From the NCBI GenBank assembly GCA_934456315.1, contig CAKSHG010000079.1, forward strand, positions 1 through 9,119: a stretch of 9,119 nt of DNA, given 5' to 3'. This DNA is from an uncultured Oscillospiraceae bacterium (GTDB lineage Bacteria; Bacillota; Clostridia; Oscillospirales; Ruminococcaceae). Below are positions 1-6,113 of this stretch, one piece after another (within the stretch, counting starts at the first letter, position 1; every line of letters starts with the position of its first letter). The translations under genes and the position numbers were made by a program. The notes under the pieces are model-generated. The model did not search any database, had not been told where the DNA came from, and saw only the letters and a program-made list of their open reading frames with translations.

Positions 1-31
1 AAAGGGACTGCTTAGTTTAGCGGTCCCTTTT
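1..31. terminator. Stem-loop at the left edge, possible terminator
   Basis: An 8-bp stem (AAAGGGAC at 1-8 with GTCCCTTT at 23-30) continues through a T-G wobble into a 3-bp inner stem (10-12 with 19-21), leaving a 6-nt loop. The arms begin with three A and end with four T, as in a short bidirectional intrinsic terminator. The T tract is only four long on the plus strand, and the other flank lies outside the window. It could end the minus-strand U32 operon, a gene to the left, or both. Confidence 0.5.
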
Positions 32-104
32 GGCATATTCGCAGGAAAGTGTCGATTTTACGGTTCAGTTCAAAAGACAGTTTGTTTTAAATTGAATACA
101 ATTT

Positions 105-130
105 TAATACCCGCCGAAGGCGGCACATTA
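105..130 (-). terminator. GC hairpin downstream of the U32 gene, weak terminator candidate
   Basis: CCGCC (111-115) and GGCGG (119-123) form a 5-bp GC stem with a GAA loop, flanked by TAAT (105-108) and ATTA (127-130), which could also pair. It lies about 40 bp after the minus-strand U32 stop codon. On that strand it is followed by AT-rich sequence but no clear U tract, so termination here is uncertain. Confidence 0.3.
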
Positions 131-161
131 ATTCCGAATTAAGAATTAAGAATTCCGAATT
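130..161. repeat. Short AT-rich direct repeat
   Basis: The 11-mer AATTCCGAATT occurs at 130-140 and again at 151-161. Between the copies lie two tandem AAGAATT-type units. The block abuts the U32 stop codon. No coding function is visible. It looks like simple slippage-prone intergenic sequence, though a dispersed intergenic repeat is possible. Confidence 0.45.
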
Positions 162-2210
162 TCACTCCGCTCCCCTGAAGTACAAACCGCGGGTCAGCGA
201 GCCGGAGGGTTTGCGGTTATTCAGGTACATATCAAGCACTGGTTTCAGTTCGGTTTCGTCGGTGAATTTCAGCACCGCAAAATCGAACGGCTCCAGCGAC
301 TGGCGGCGGTCGCTCATTATCAGCAGGTCGGGATTCAGTATCTCGACGCTGTTCCCGCCGCAGAGCACGGGCATTTCATTGCCCCGGCGGTCGGCTATGC
401 ACTTCCCGCAGGGAGTGCCGCCGTCGTCGAACAGGTGCACCCTGCCGCAGGGCTTTCCGCCGCTCACCGGACAGCGCCGCATTATCATCAGCGGAAGCCT
501 GCCGTATGCGACTATCCCGCGCGGTATCGGGGAACGTATCTCCGCAAGCTGCGCTGCCGTTCCCTCAAATGACAGCGTGATGTCCTCGAATCCGAAGTCG
601 CCGCATACTCCGGCGGCGTAGCTGTTGATTATATTCATACGATGCCCGCCGTGGAGCCTGAACCCCTCCCTGCGGAGGATAAGCGCATGCCCCAGGGTCT
701 GCGCAAGTCCCCGGGTGAAGCCGGCAGCCCGCAGTTCGCGGAGCTTTTCCCGTACCTCGTCCTCGCAGTCGGACAGCACGAACGGCGGTATCACAGCTAT
801 CCTGTCCTTATCCGGCGTGGAGCTGTCCAGCAGGCGCATGGGCGCGTAAATAAGCCCGAACGGCAGCTCCAGAGCCTGGCGCAGCTGCTCCGCAGAGTAC
901 ACCTCGGTGCGCCACTCCAACGGAGCGCTCTCATGCACGGAAAACAGCGGCGGCGTCAGTTCCCGCAGCTTGTAATCCGGAGTGTTCTTCGCGAGGACAG
1001 CCTCCGAAAGCCGCTCAACAAGCTCGCGGCGCAGGGAATTCAGCTCGGACGCCGGGAGATTCAGCCCCTCGCCGACCTCGGCGGTGACTTCCCCGGCATA
1101 GAACTGCGTGCCGCCCAGCTTTGACATTCGTCCGCAGACGCTCTCCGGGGTAAGCGGAGCATTCAGCGCCGGCTGCGGGACCTCGCCCTCCACCGCAGCG
1201 GAGATATCTCCGCAGACCGCACTCGCAAACGCCGGTTTTCCCTCACGGAGCACGGTGTGGATATCCGCGCGGACACGCGGAAATTCCGCTTTGTAGAGCG
1301 CCTTAATACCGTTGAGAGCCTTTGCGGAATTCTCAACGTCCTCGCGGCTGCGGGTTCCCTGCATGTCGCTCATGCTTCCGGTGAAGTACCCGTCGGTCAG
1401 ACCGCCTCTGGAGAATATCCCGGACAACCGCTCAAAGTCGTATTCGCCGCCGTCAAGGGACTTACGGCAGGCGTCCACTGCGCAGGCGATGTACTCGGGC
1501 CGCTTCATTCTGCCCTCTATCTTGAGCGAGGCGATACCGATATCGTCCAGCTCCTTCAGGTGCGGGACAAGGGAGCTGTCTTTCAGCGAAATAACGCTGT
1601 GCCTGTCGCCGCAGGTGAAATCCAGGCGGCAGGGCTGCGCGCATAGCCCTCTGCTGCCGCTCCTCCCGCCGAAAATGCTGCTCATGTAGCACTGACCGCT
1701 GATACAGACGCACAGCGCCCCGTGTACGAACACCTCAAGCTCGATTCCGGTATTCTCCGCGATATGCTTTATCTGCTCAAACGAAAGCTCGCGCCCGATG
1801 ACCGCCCGGCAGAATCCCAGCTCCTGCGCCGCGTTTACTCCCGCCGCGCTGTTCAGCGTCATCTGCGTGGAAGCGTGCCTGGGCAGCTTCGGGCAGACGC
1901 GCTTTGCTATCTCCGCAGCGCCTACGTCCTGGATTATCAGCCCGTCAACGCCGCATTCTGCCGCGCTTTTCACACATTCCGCGAATTTTTCGACCTCGCT
2001 GTCGTACACTATCGTGTTCAGCGCAGCATATACCTTCACGCCCCGGAGGTGACACTCCGTACAGGCTGTTTTAAGGTCCTCAACAGAAAAATTTTCGGCA
2101 TTTTTGCGTGCCGAAAATTCCGATAGACCCAGATATACCGCGTCGGCGCCGGTATTCAGCGCCGCGGGCAGATCTGAAATACCCCCGAGGGGTGCAAGAA
2201 TTTCACTCAT
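162..2210 (-). CDS. U32-family protein with DUF3656-like region (RlhA/TrhP-type RNA hydroxylation family)
   Basis: Seen: 682 residues. The N-terminal part (about 1-270) starts with the family's APLGG segment followed by GADAVYLG. It carries the U32 signature at residues 159-177 (E-x-F-x2-G-A-L-C-x4-S-G-x-C-x-x-S), then GLCAQPCR (187-195) and SLKIEGRMK (228-236). Cysteines 167, 174, 190 and 194 form a cluster that may bind an iron-sulfur centre, as in characterised U32 proteins. The middle part (about 300-420) resembles DUF3656. The C-terminal part has YGRLPLM (569-575) and a second cysteine cluster (580, 588, 601, 604, 617). Known: U32 members were first called peptidases, but RlhA hydroxylates 23S rRNA, TrhP acts on tRNA wobble uridine and UbiU/UbiV on ubiquinone precursors. 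The length fits the RlhA-type architecture (about 650 residues) better than TrhP (about 450). The start ATG overlaps the stop of the upstream zapA-like gene as ATGA and has no well-spaced Shine-Dalgarno, so translational coupling is likely. The exact RNA substrate is not resolvable here. Confidence 0.9.
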   Translation of the reverse strand: MSEILAPLGGISDLPAALNTGADAVYLGLSEFSARKNAENFSVEDLKTACTECHLRGVKVYAALNTIVYDSEVEKFAECVKSAAECGVDGLIIQDVGAAEIAKRVCPKLPRHASTQMTLNSAAGVNAAQELGFCRAVIGRELSFEQIKHIAENTGIELEVFVHGALCVCISGQCYMSSIFGGRSGSRGLCAQPCRLDFTCGDRHSVISLKDSSLVPHLKELDDIGIASLKIEGRMKRPEYIACAVDACRKSLDGGEYDFERLSGIFSRGGLTDGYFTGSMSDMQGTRSREDVENSAKALNGIKALYKAEFPRVRADIHTVLREGKPAFASAVCGDISAAVEGEVPQPALNAPLTPESVCGRMSKLGGTQFYAGEVTAEVGEGLNLPASELNSLRRELVERLSEAVLAKNTPDYKLRELTPPLFSVHESAPLEWRTEVYSAEQLRQALELPFGLIYAPMRLLDSSTPDKDRIAVIPPFVLSDCEDEVREKLRELRAAGFTRGLAQTLGHALILRREGFRLHGGHRMNIINSYAAGVCGDFGFEDITLSFEGTAAQLAEIRSPIPRGIVAYGRLPLMIMRRCPVSGGKPCGRVHLFDDGGTPCGKCIADRRGNEMPVLCGGNSVEILNPDLLIMSDRRQSLEPFDFAVLKFTDETELKPVLDMYLNNRKPSGSLTRGLYFRGAE

Positions 2211-3643
2211 AATGTAAGCTGACCGTCCTCAAGCATTTCGTTAAGCTGCCTGTTCAGGGAAGCGTTTATCTTCTTGAGCTCCCTGACCTCGGCAAGCGCG
2301 TCGGACAGCTGCTTTTTCAGCTCGTCCAGCTGTGCTGCGTCCACTCCGTCAGACTCGCCGGCTTCGGCTGCGCCAGCCGCCTTGAGCGCGGCGTTTTCGC
2401 TCTCTATCTGCGAGAATCTCACGGTGAGCTCCTCGTACATTCCGGCTTTCTCGCGCAGCGCCGCAAGCTCCTCGTTTTCGGCTCTGAGTGCGGCAACGTC
2501 TTTTTCCAGAGCAGATACGCTGCTCTGCGCCTCGTCAGCTGCCTTGCGGGAAGCGTCCAGACGGCGCTCCAGGTCGGCGGTCTTTCCCTGCTCGGATTCC
2601 AGCGCCTTTTTCACGCCGGATAGCTCTCCGGCGCTCTTTTCGGCTGCTGTGAGCTTCTTCTCGAGATCGGAGTTCCTGCCCTTTTCAGCCGCAAGGGACT
2701 GCTTGATATCATTAAGCTCCACAACGCTCTTTTCAGCCGCCGTGAGCTTCTTTTCAAGATCGGAGTTCCTGCCCTTTTCAGCCGCGAGGGACTGCCTGGT
2801 ATCGTTAAGCTCCGCAGCGTTCTTTTCAGCCGCCGCAAGCTTCTTTTCAAGGTCGGAGGTCTTTTCCTGTTCGCCGGCAAGTGTCTTTTTCACCGTTGCA
2901 AGCTCCGCATTTGCCGCGTCAAGCTTTCCGCATTCCTTTTCGAGGTAGGATACGCGCTCCTCGCTGCGGCGCAGCGCTTCTTCAGTGTTCGCAGCCTTTT
3001 CAAGCTTTGCGGTGAGCGTCTTGTTTTCGTCGGTGACTGCGGTGAGCTTTGCAGCCTGCTTCTTCAGATCCGCGTTCTGGCGCTCGAGCTCGGCTATGTT
3101 CTTCTTCTGGGATTCGGCTCTCTCCTCGGCGGACTTCAGCGAGCCGGTCAGCTGCGCGTTCTTCTCCTCGAGGGTCTTTACAGTCTGCTGCGACTTCTCG
3201 AGGTCTGCCTTCGCGGCAGCATTCTGCGCGGCACGCTCGTTCGCGGCGTTGAGCGTTTCAGTGAGCTGGGCGTTTTTCCCCTCAAGCTCGGTGTGCTCCC
3301 TGCGAAGCTCCGCGAGGGCAGCGCTGTCCCTGGAAAGCAGCTCGTTTTCCGAAGCGAGCAGCTTGTTCTCCTCGAGCGCCTTTGCGCCCTTTTCGGCGGT
3401 GCTGACAAGCGCGGCGTTCTTCTTCGCGTAGGAATCCCGCTGGGCGTTCGCGGTATCAAGTTCGCCCAGGACGTCAAGCACGGTGAAAACGCAGGCGTCG
3501 TCCTTGGAGAGCGACATTTCGCGGCAGTATTCAGTAATCCGGCGGTCAGCCTCCTCGCCCTGACGCAGCAGGGAGGAAGCGTCGTCCGTGCGGAGGTTGT
3601 ACGATTTTCCGCATATAGTAACGGTCACTTTTTCGTTGAGCAT
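2207..3643 (-). CDS. zapA: ZapA-like cell division protein with long repetitive coiled coil
   Basis: Seen: 478 residues. Residues 1 to about 80 look like a ZapA domain: a short beta-type start (KVTVTICGKSYNLRTDD), then helices with the charged and hydrophobic pattern of ZapA (EADRRITEYCREM; CVFTVLDVLGELDTA). Residues about 65-420 are almost pure coiled coil, rich in Ala, Glu, Lys and Leu, with four tandem 31-residue units at 253-376. A Gly/Ala/acidic linker (about 421-436) separates a last helix (437-474). Known: ZapA is usually about 85-140 residues, dimerises or tetramerises, and crosslinks FtsZ filaments at midcell. Inferred: the extension acts as a long spacer or scaffold. The function of the full protein is unproven, and an unrelated coiled-coil protein with a ZapA-like head remains possible. 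The start ATG has AAAGGA 11 nt upstream (3655-3660) and a good promoter further up. The gene is first in the operon and overlaps the U32 gene by 4 bp. Confidence 0.78.
   Translation of the reverse strand: MLNEKVTVTICGKSYNLRTDDASSLLRQGEEADRRITEYCREMSLSKDDACVFTVLDVLGELDTANAQRDSYAKKNAALVSTAEKGAKALEENKLLASENELLSRDSAALAELRREHTELEGKNAQLTETLNAANERAAQNAAAKADLEKSQQTVKTLEEKNAQLTGSLKSAEERAESQKKNIAELERQNADLKKQAAKLTAVTDENKTLTAKLEKAANTEEALRRSEERVSYLEKECGKLDAANAELATVKKTLAGEQEKTSDLEKKLAAAEKNAAELNDTRQSLAAEKGRNSDLEKKLTAAEKSVVELNDIKQSLAAEKGRNSDLEKKLTAAEKSAGELSGVKKALESEQGKTADLERRLDASRKAADEAQSSVSALEKDVAALRAENEELAALREKAGMYEELTVRFSQIESENAALKAAGAAEAGESDGVDAAQLDELKKQLSDALAEVRELKKINASLNRQLNEMLEDGQLTL
2516..2887 (-). 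repeat. Four tandem 93-bp in-frame repeats in the coiled coil
   Basis: The zapA-like gene contains four consecutive units of 31 codons, at residues 253-283, 284-314, 315-345 and 346-376. Each follows a pattern like SLAAEKGRNSDLEKKL followed by AAEK and EL. Units 2 and 3 are nearly identical in protein and closely similar in DNA: for instance, the block beginning at 2664 recurs at 2757, exactly 93 bp away. Units 1 and 4 are more diverged. A 31-residue unit is four heptads plus three residues, so each unit shifts the heptad register by a stammer-type insertion. Confidence 0.9.
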
Positions 3644-3721
3644 ATCGGCGATGTTCCTTTCGTAAATATGTTGAATATGATGTATGTTTCAGAGCCTGTC
3701 TGTGATTATCTATATATTAAT

Positions 3722-3750
3722 ATTATATCTTAAATCCCAGGTTATTGCAA
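3722..3750 (-). promoter_or_regulatory. Predicted sigma-A promoter of the zapA-like/U32 operon
   Basis: Read on the minus strand, the -35 box is TTGCAA (3745-3750) and the -10 box is a perfect TATAAT (3722-3727), separated by exactly 17 bp. Transcription would start near 3715 and leave a leader of about 70 nt before the ATG at 3643. Confidence 0.75.
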
Positions 3751-3864
3751 GTGCTTTTTTAAAAATAATACGCCTGAAGAAGCAGAAATTCCCGCGAAGT
3801 ATCCTTTACCGAAAAATAGCCAAAAAAAAGTCTGATTGAGCCGAAATTTTATGCTAATAATGCA

Positions 3865-3893
3865 TTGCGTACAGAGCACAATAATGCTATAAT
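3865..3893 (+). promoter_or_regulatory. Predicted sigma-A promoter of the mreBCD-PBP2 operon
   Basis: The -35 box is TTGCGT (3865-3870), and the -10 box is TATAAT (3888-3893) with an upstream TG giving an extended -10 (TGCTATAAT, 3885-3893). The spacer is 17 bp. A second TATAAT follows immediately at 3894-3899 and could serve as an alternative -10 with a longer spacer. The predicted start near 3900 gives a leader of about 80 nt. Confidence 0.75.
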
Positions 3894-3894
3894 T

Positions 3895-3910
3895 ATAATT
3901 GTACAATTAT
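3895..3910. promoter_or_regulatory. Perfect 16-bp palindrome at the mreB start, candidate operator
   Basis: ATAATTGTACAATTAT is a perfect inverted repeat that begins two bases after the first -10 box and spans the expected transcription start. This is a classic position for a repressor operator. It is AT-rich in an AT-rich region, so chance is possible, and no matching regulator is encoded in the window. Confidence 0.4.
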
Positions 3911-3967
3911 GTATAAGAGGTATGTGCATTATTCAACAGCATACTGTAAAATATCATCAATTTACAC

Positions 3968-3974
3968 GGAGGAA
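3968..3974 (+). promoter_or_regulatory. Ribosome binding site of mreB
   Basis: GGAGGAA lies 5-6 nt before the ATG at 3980. It is a near-consensus Shine-Dalgarno that fixes the start of MreB at [11 protein letters not shown]. Confidence 0.85.
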
Positions 3975-3979
3975 GCACA

Positions 3980-4999
3980 ATGTTTGGAATGACCAAGGAC
4001 ATCGGTATTGATTTAGGCACCGCGAACACGCTTGTATATATGAGAGGAAAGGGCATCATTATCCGTGAGCCCTCTGTCGTTGCGGTGGACAAGAAGCTCC
4101 AGTGCGTGCGCTATGTAGGACAGGAAGCAAAGGACGTCATCGGACGTACCCCTGGCTCCATCGTGGCAGTACGCCCGCTCAAGGACGGCGTTATCGCAGA
4201 CTTCGACATGACCTCCAGCATGCTGGAGCAGTTCATCAAGAAGGCGCTGCGCGGCAGAGGAAAGGCGCGCGTCATCATCTGCATTCCCTCCGGAGTTACC
4301 GAGGTAGAGCGCCGCGCTGTAAAGGAAGCTGCGCAGAATGCCGGCGCAAAGCGCGTTTCCATCATCGAGGAGCCTATGGCTGCGGCTATCGGCGCGGGAC
4401 TTCCCGTTGCTGACCCGGTAGGCAGCATGATCGTCGACATCGGCGGCGGAACCAGCGAGGTCGCTATAATCTCCCTCGGCGGTATTGTAACCGCGCGCTC
4501 CGTAAGGGTCGCAGGCGACGAGTTCGACTCCGCCATCATCAACTACATCAAGAAGAAATACAACCTGCTCATCGGCGAGCGCACCGCGGAGAACATCAAG
4601 ATGGGCATCGGCTCCGCATACAAGACCAGCGACACCGAACCCGTGATGGACATCAAGGGCCGTAACCTGCTCAACGGTCTGCCGGAGAACATCACCGTGA
4701 CCAGCGAGGAGATACGCGAAGCCATTTCCGAGCCGCTCTCCCACGTTATAGACGCCATCAAGACCACTCTCGAAAAGACTCCCCCCGAGCTTGCAGCGGA
4801 CATCATCGAATCCGGTATCATGCTCGCAGGCGGCGGAGCGCTGCTCAGAGGTCTTGACCAGCTCATTCACGAGGAAACCGGCATGCCCGTAAAGATCGCG
4901 GAGCGTCCGCTGGACTGCGTTGCAGACGGCACCGGAAAGGTACTCGAGAATATCGACAAGCTTGAGGACGTGCTTAGCGAGGACGAAAACATTTATTGA
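3980..4999 (+). CDS. mreB: Rod shape-determining actin homologue MreB
   Basis: Role: a bacterial actin that forms membrane-bound antiparallel filaments and steers the elongation (Rod) complex that inserts lateral cell wall. Seen: 339 residues, the normal length. The actin-fold motifs are all present: phosphate loop 1 GIDLGTANT (9-17), the catalytic-region segment [12 protein letters not shown] (129-140), phosphate loop 2 [12 protein letters not shown] (151-162), and the adenosine motif [14 protein letters not shown] (280-293). [14 protein letters not shown] (262-275) is also typical of the family. The short N-terminus (MFGMTK) may add membrane affinity. The segment RGRGKARVI (91-99) is short and lacks the Leu-Phe-type hydrophobic tip that other MreB proteins carry there. 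The gene is first in a four-gene operon, with a good promoter and a strong ribosome binding site. The bias toward C- and G-ending codons suggests high expression. Mbl or MreBH are possible paralogue labels, but no second copy is visible. Confidence 0.97.
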   Translation: MFGMTKDIGIDLGTANTLVYMRGKGIIIREPSVVAVDKKLQCVRYVGQEAKDVIGRTPGSIVAVRPLKDGVIADFDMTSSMLEQFIKKALRGRGKARVIICIPSGVTEVERRAVKEAAQNAGAKRVSIIEEPMAAAIGAGLPVADPVGSMIVDIGGGTSEVAIISLGGIVTARSVRVAGDEFDSAIINYIKKKYNLLIGERTAENIKMGIGSAYKTSDTEPVMDIKGRNLLNGLPENITVTSEEIREAISEPLSHVIDAIKTTLEKTPPELAADIIESGIMLAGGGALLRGLDQLIHEETGMPVKIAERPLDCVADGTGKVLENIDKLEDVLSEDENIY

Positions 5000-5000
5000 T

Positions 5001-5159
5001 GGTCACCTCTAAAAACCTTGTTTGAGAGAAAATGTGTATAGCACACCGACTGCTTCTTCAAACCTCCTCGTAAGGCATACAGCCTTACGTCGTCGGCTTT
5101 CATCGCATTCGGCGCACTCTACCCATTTTCCCTTTTCAAACCGGTTTTTTGAGGTTCCC
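5001..5159. mobile_element. MITE-like element between mreB and mreC
   Basis: The 159-bp segment has imperfect terminal inverted repeats. The left arm starts GGTCACCTCTAAAAACC (5001-5017), and the complement of the right end starts GGGAACCTCAAAAAACC, matching at 14 of 17 positions. The similarity continues inward to GAAAATG (5028-5034 and 5124-5130). Both ends are flanked by TGAT (4997-5000 and 5160-5163), a plausible target duplication. Inside is a perfect 8-bp hairpin (CGTAAGGC 5069-5076 with GCCTTACG 5082-5089), enclosed by a CCGAC/GTCGG pair (5046-5050 and 5092-5096). There is no open reading frame of note, so any transposase would act in trans. It could instead be an old palindromic intergenic repeat. 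The whole element would be transcribed within the mre operon mRNA. Confidence 0.6.
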
Positions 5160-5187
5160 TGATCTTTCAGACAGAACGGAATGATTT

Positions 5188-6054
5188 ATGAGAGAATTCT
5201 TCCACAGCGTTAAATTCAAGATCATACTCTGCATAGCGGCGCTGCTGCTGGGGCTCATGACCTACGTTGCAGTGGCGGCGGGGACCCAGACGCTACCGGA
5301 GCAGATAATCAGCACTGTCACCTATCCGTTCGTCACCGCCGCCAATGCGATATCCAACGGCGTGAACGGATTCATCGACAAACTGGTGAACGCCGATACC
5401 TACAAGGCACAGAACGACGAGCTGCGCGAGCTTGTGACCGAGATGTACGAGCGCTCCGCCGACTACGAGGAGCTGCAAAAAGAAAACGAGCAGCTCCGTG
5501 AAATGCTGGATCTCAGCAAGAAGCACAAGGATCTTGTTTTCTCCGAGCCATGCGGCATAATCGCCCGCAACGCCAACGACATGTACGGCGGATTCACGAT
5601 AAACCAGGGCAGCAGCTCCGGGATATCCCTCAACGATCCGGTGATAACCTCCATCGGACTTATCGGCAGAGTTACCGACATCGCGCCGAACTACGCAAAG
5701 GTATCCACCATACTTTCGCCGCAGGTGAACGTCGGAGTCTACACCATGCGCACAAAGACAACAGGCGTCATAGAAAACTCCACCTCCACTGCCGAACAGG
5801 GGCTGTGCCTCATGAGCCAGATCCTCAAGGACGCGGACATTGAACCCGGCGACGTTATCGTCACCGCCGGTCAGAGCGGGCTGTTCCCCGAGGGGATCAT
5901 CGTCGGCACCGTCAAGGAGGTCTACGACGACTCCAACGGGCTTTCAAAGCACGCGCTCATTGAGCCGGCAGAGGACTGCTTCGCGATAACCTCCGTATAC
6001 GCGGTGGTGGATTTCGACGGCAAGGGGCTTTCATTCGGCGATATCGACCAGTAA
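5188..6054 (+). CDS. mreC: Rod shape-determining protein MreC
   Basis: Role: a bitopic membrane protein that links MreB to PBP2 and activates wall synthesis on the outer face of the membrane. Seen: 288 residues. A single transmembrane helix lies at about 11-31 (IILCIAALLLGLMTYVAVAAG) after a short charged cytoplasmic start. A coiled coil follows at about 70-113 (QNDELRELVTEM; EELQKENEQLREML). The beta-barrel domain runs from about 118 to 277, with family segments NQGSSSGISLNDPV (139-152), IGLIGRV (156-162) and GDVIVTAGQSGLFPEGIIVGTV (221-242). The length is standard for the family. The ATG at 5188 is 28 nt past the end of the MITE-like element. Its Shine-Dalgarno (around CGGA, 5176-5181) is weak compared with the other genes of the operon. 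The distance to mreB is 188 bp, nearly all of it the element, so the ancestral gap was probably under 35 bp. Confidence 0.95.
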   Translation: MREFFHSVKFKIILCIAALLLGLMTYVAVAAGTQTLPEQIISTVTYPFVTAANAISNGVNGFIDKLVNADTYKAQNDELRELVTEMYERSADYEELQKENEQLREMLDLSKKHKDLVFSEPCGIIARNANDMYGGFTINQGSSSGISLNDPVITSIGLIGRVTDIAPNYAKVSTILSPQVNVGVYTMRTKTTGVIENSTSTAEQGLCLMSQILKDADIEPGDVIVTAGQSGLFPEGIIVGTVKEVYDDSNGLSKHALIEPAEDCFAITSVYAVVDFDGKGLSFGDIDQ

Positions 6055-6061
6055 AATAAAG

Positions 6062-6090
6062 GAAACGGTGCAGCCTGCCTGCGCCGTTTC
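6062..6090 (+). other. Intercistronic hairpin between mreC and mreD
   Basis: GAAACGGTGC (6062-6071) pairs with GCGCCGTTTC (6081-6090) over 10 bp, with one G-U pair and a 9-nt loop. It is followed by TCCGG and the mreD ribosome binding site rather than a U tract, so it is not a normal terminator. A role in mRNA stability or in setting the mreC/mreD expression ratio is an inference. Confidence 0.6.
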
Positions 6091-6113
6091 TCCGGATTTA
6101 AGGACATTTTTAT

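Larger units (their letters stand above)
3644..3979. other. Divergent intergenic regulatory region between zapA-like gene and mreB
   Basis: This AT-rich stretch of 336 bp holds no gene. It contains a minus-strand promoter for the zapA-like operon (3722-3750), a plus-strand promoter for mreB (3865-3893), a 16-bp palindrome at the predicted mreB start (3895-3910), the zapA ribosome binding site (3655-3660, minus) and the mreB ribosome binding site (3968-3974). The section from about 3751 to 3860 has A and T tracts but no site I can name. The two predicted start points lie roughly 185 bp apart and point outward, so the promoters do not overlap. Confidence 0.8.

Noticed and set aside
162..2210. 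Secreted collagenase-type peptidase role for the U32 protein
   Set aside because: No signal peptide is present, and characterised relatives of this long form act on RNA. The peptidase name is historical.
2516..2887. Regular 93-bp repeats considered as a CRISPR or satellite array
   Set aside because: The repeats are contiguous, have no spacers and keep the reading frame of a coiled coil, so they are protein-coding tandem repeats.
2274..2948. Ser/Ala/Phe-rich frame on the plus strand across the zapA-like gene
   Set aside because: Low-complexity product that is the expected reverse reading of Glu/Lys/Ala-rich coiled-coil codons. There is no start signal and the sense protein is coherent.
3901..3979. 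Possible riboswitch in the mreB leader
   Set aside because: The leader is only about 80 nt, AT-rich and nearly unstructured apart from a 4-bp stem. It matches no riboswitch architecture I know.
4013..4870. Long open frame (285 codons) antisense to mreB
   Set aside because: It is the mirror of mreB codon bias. It has no recognisable domain and no ribosome binding site, while the sense strand is unambiguous MreB.
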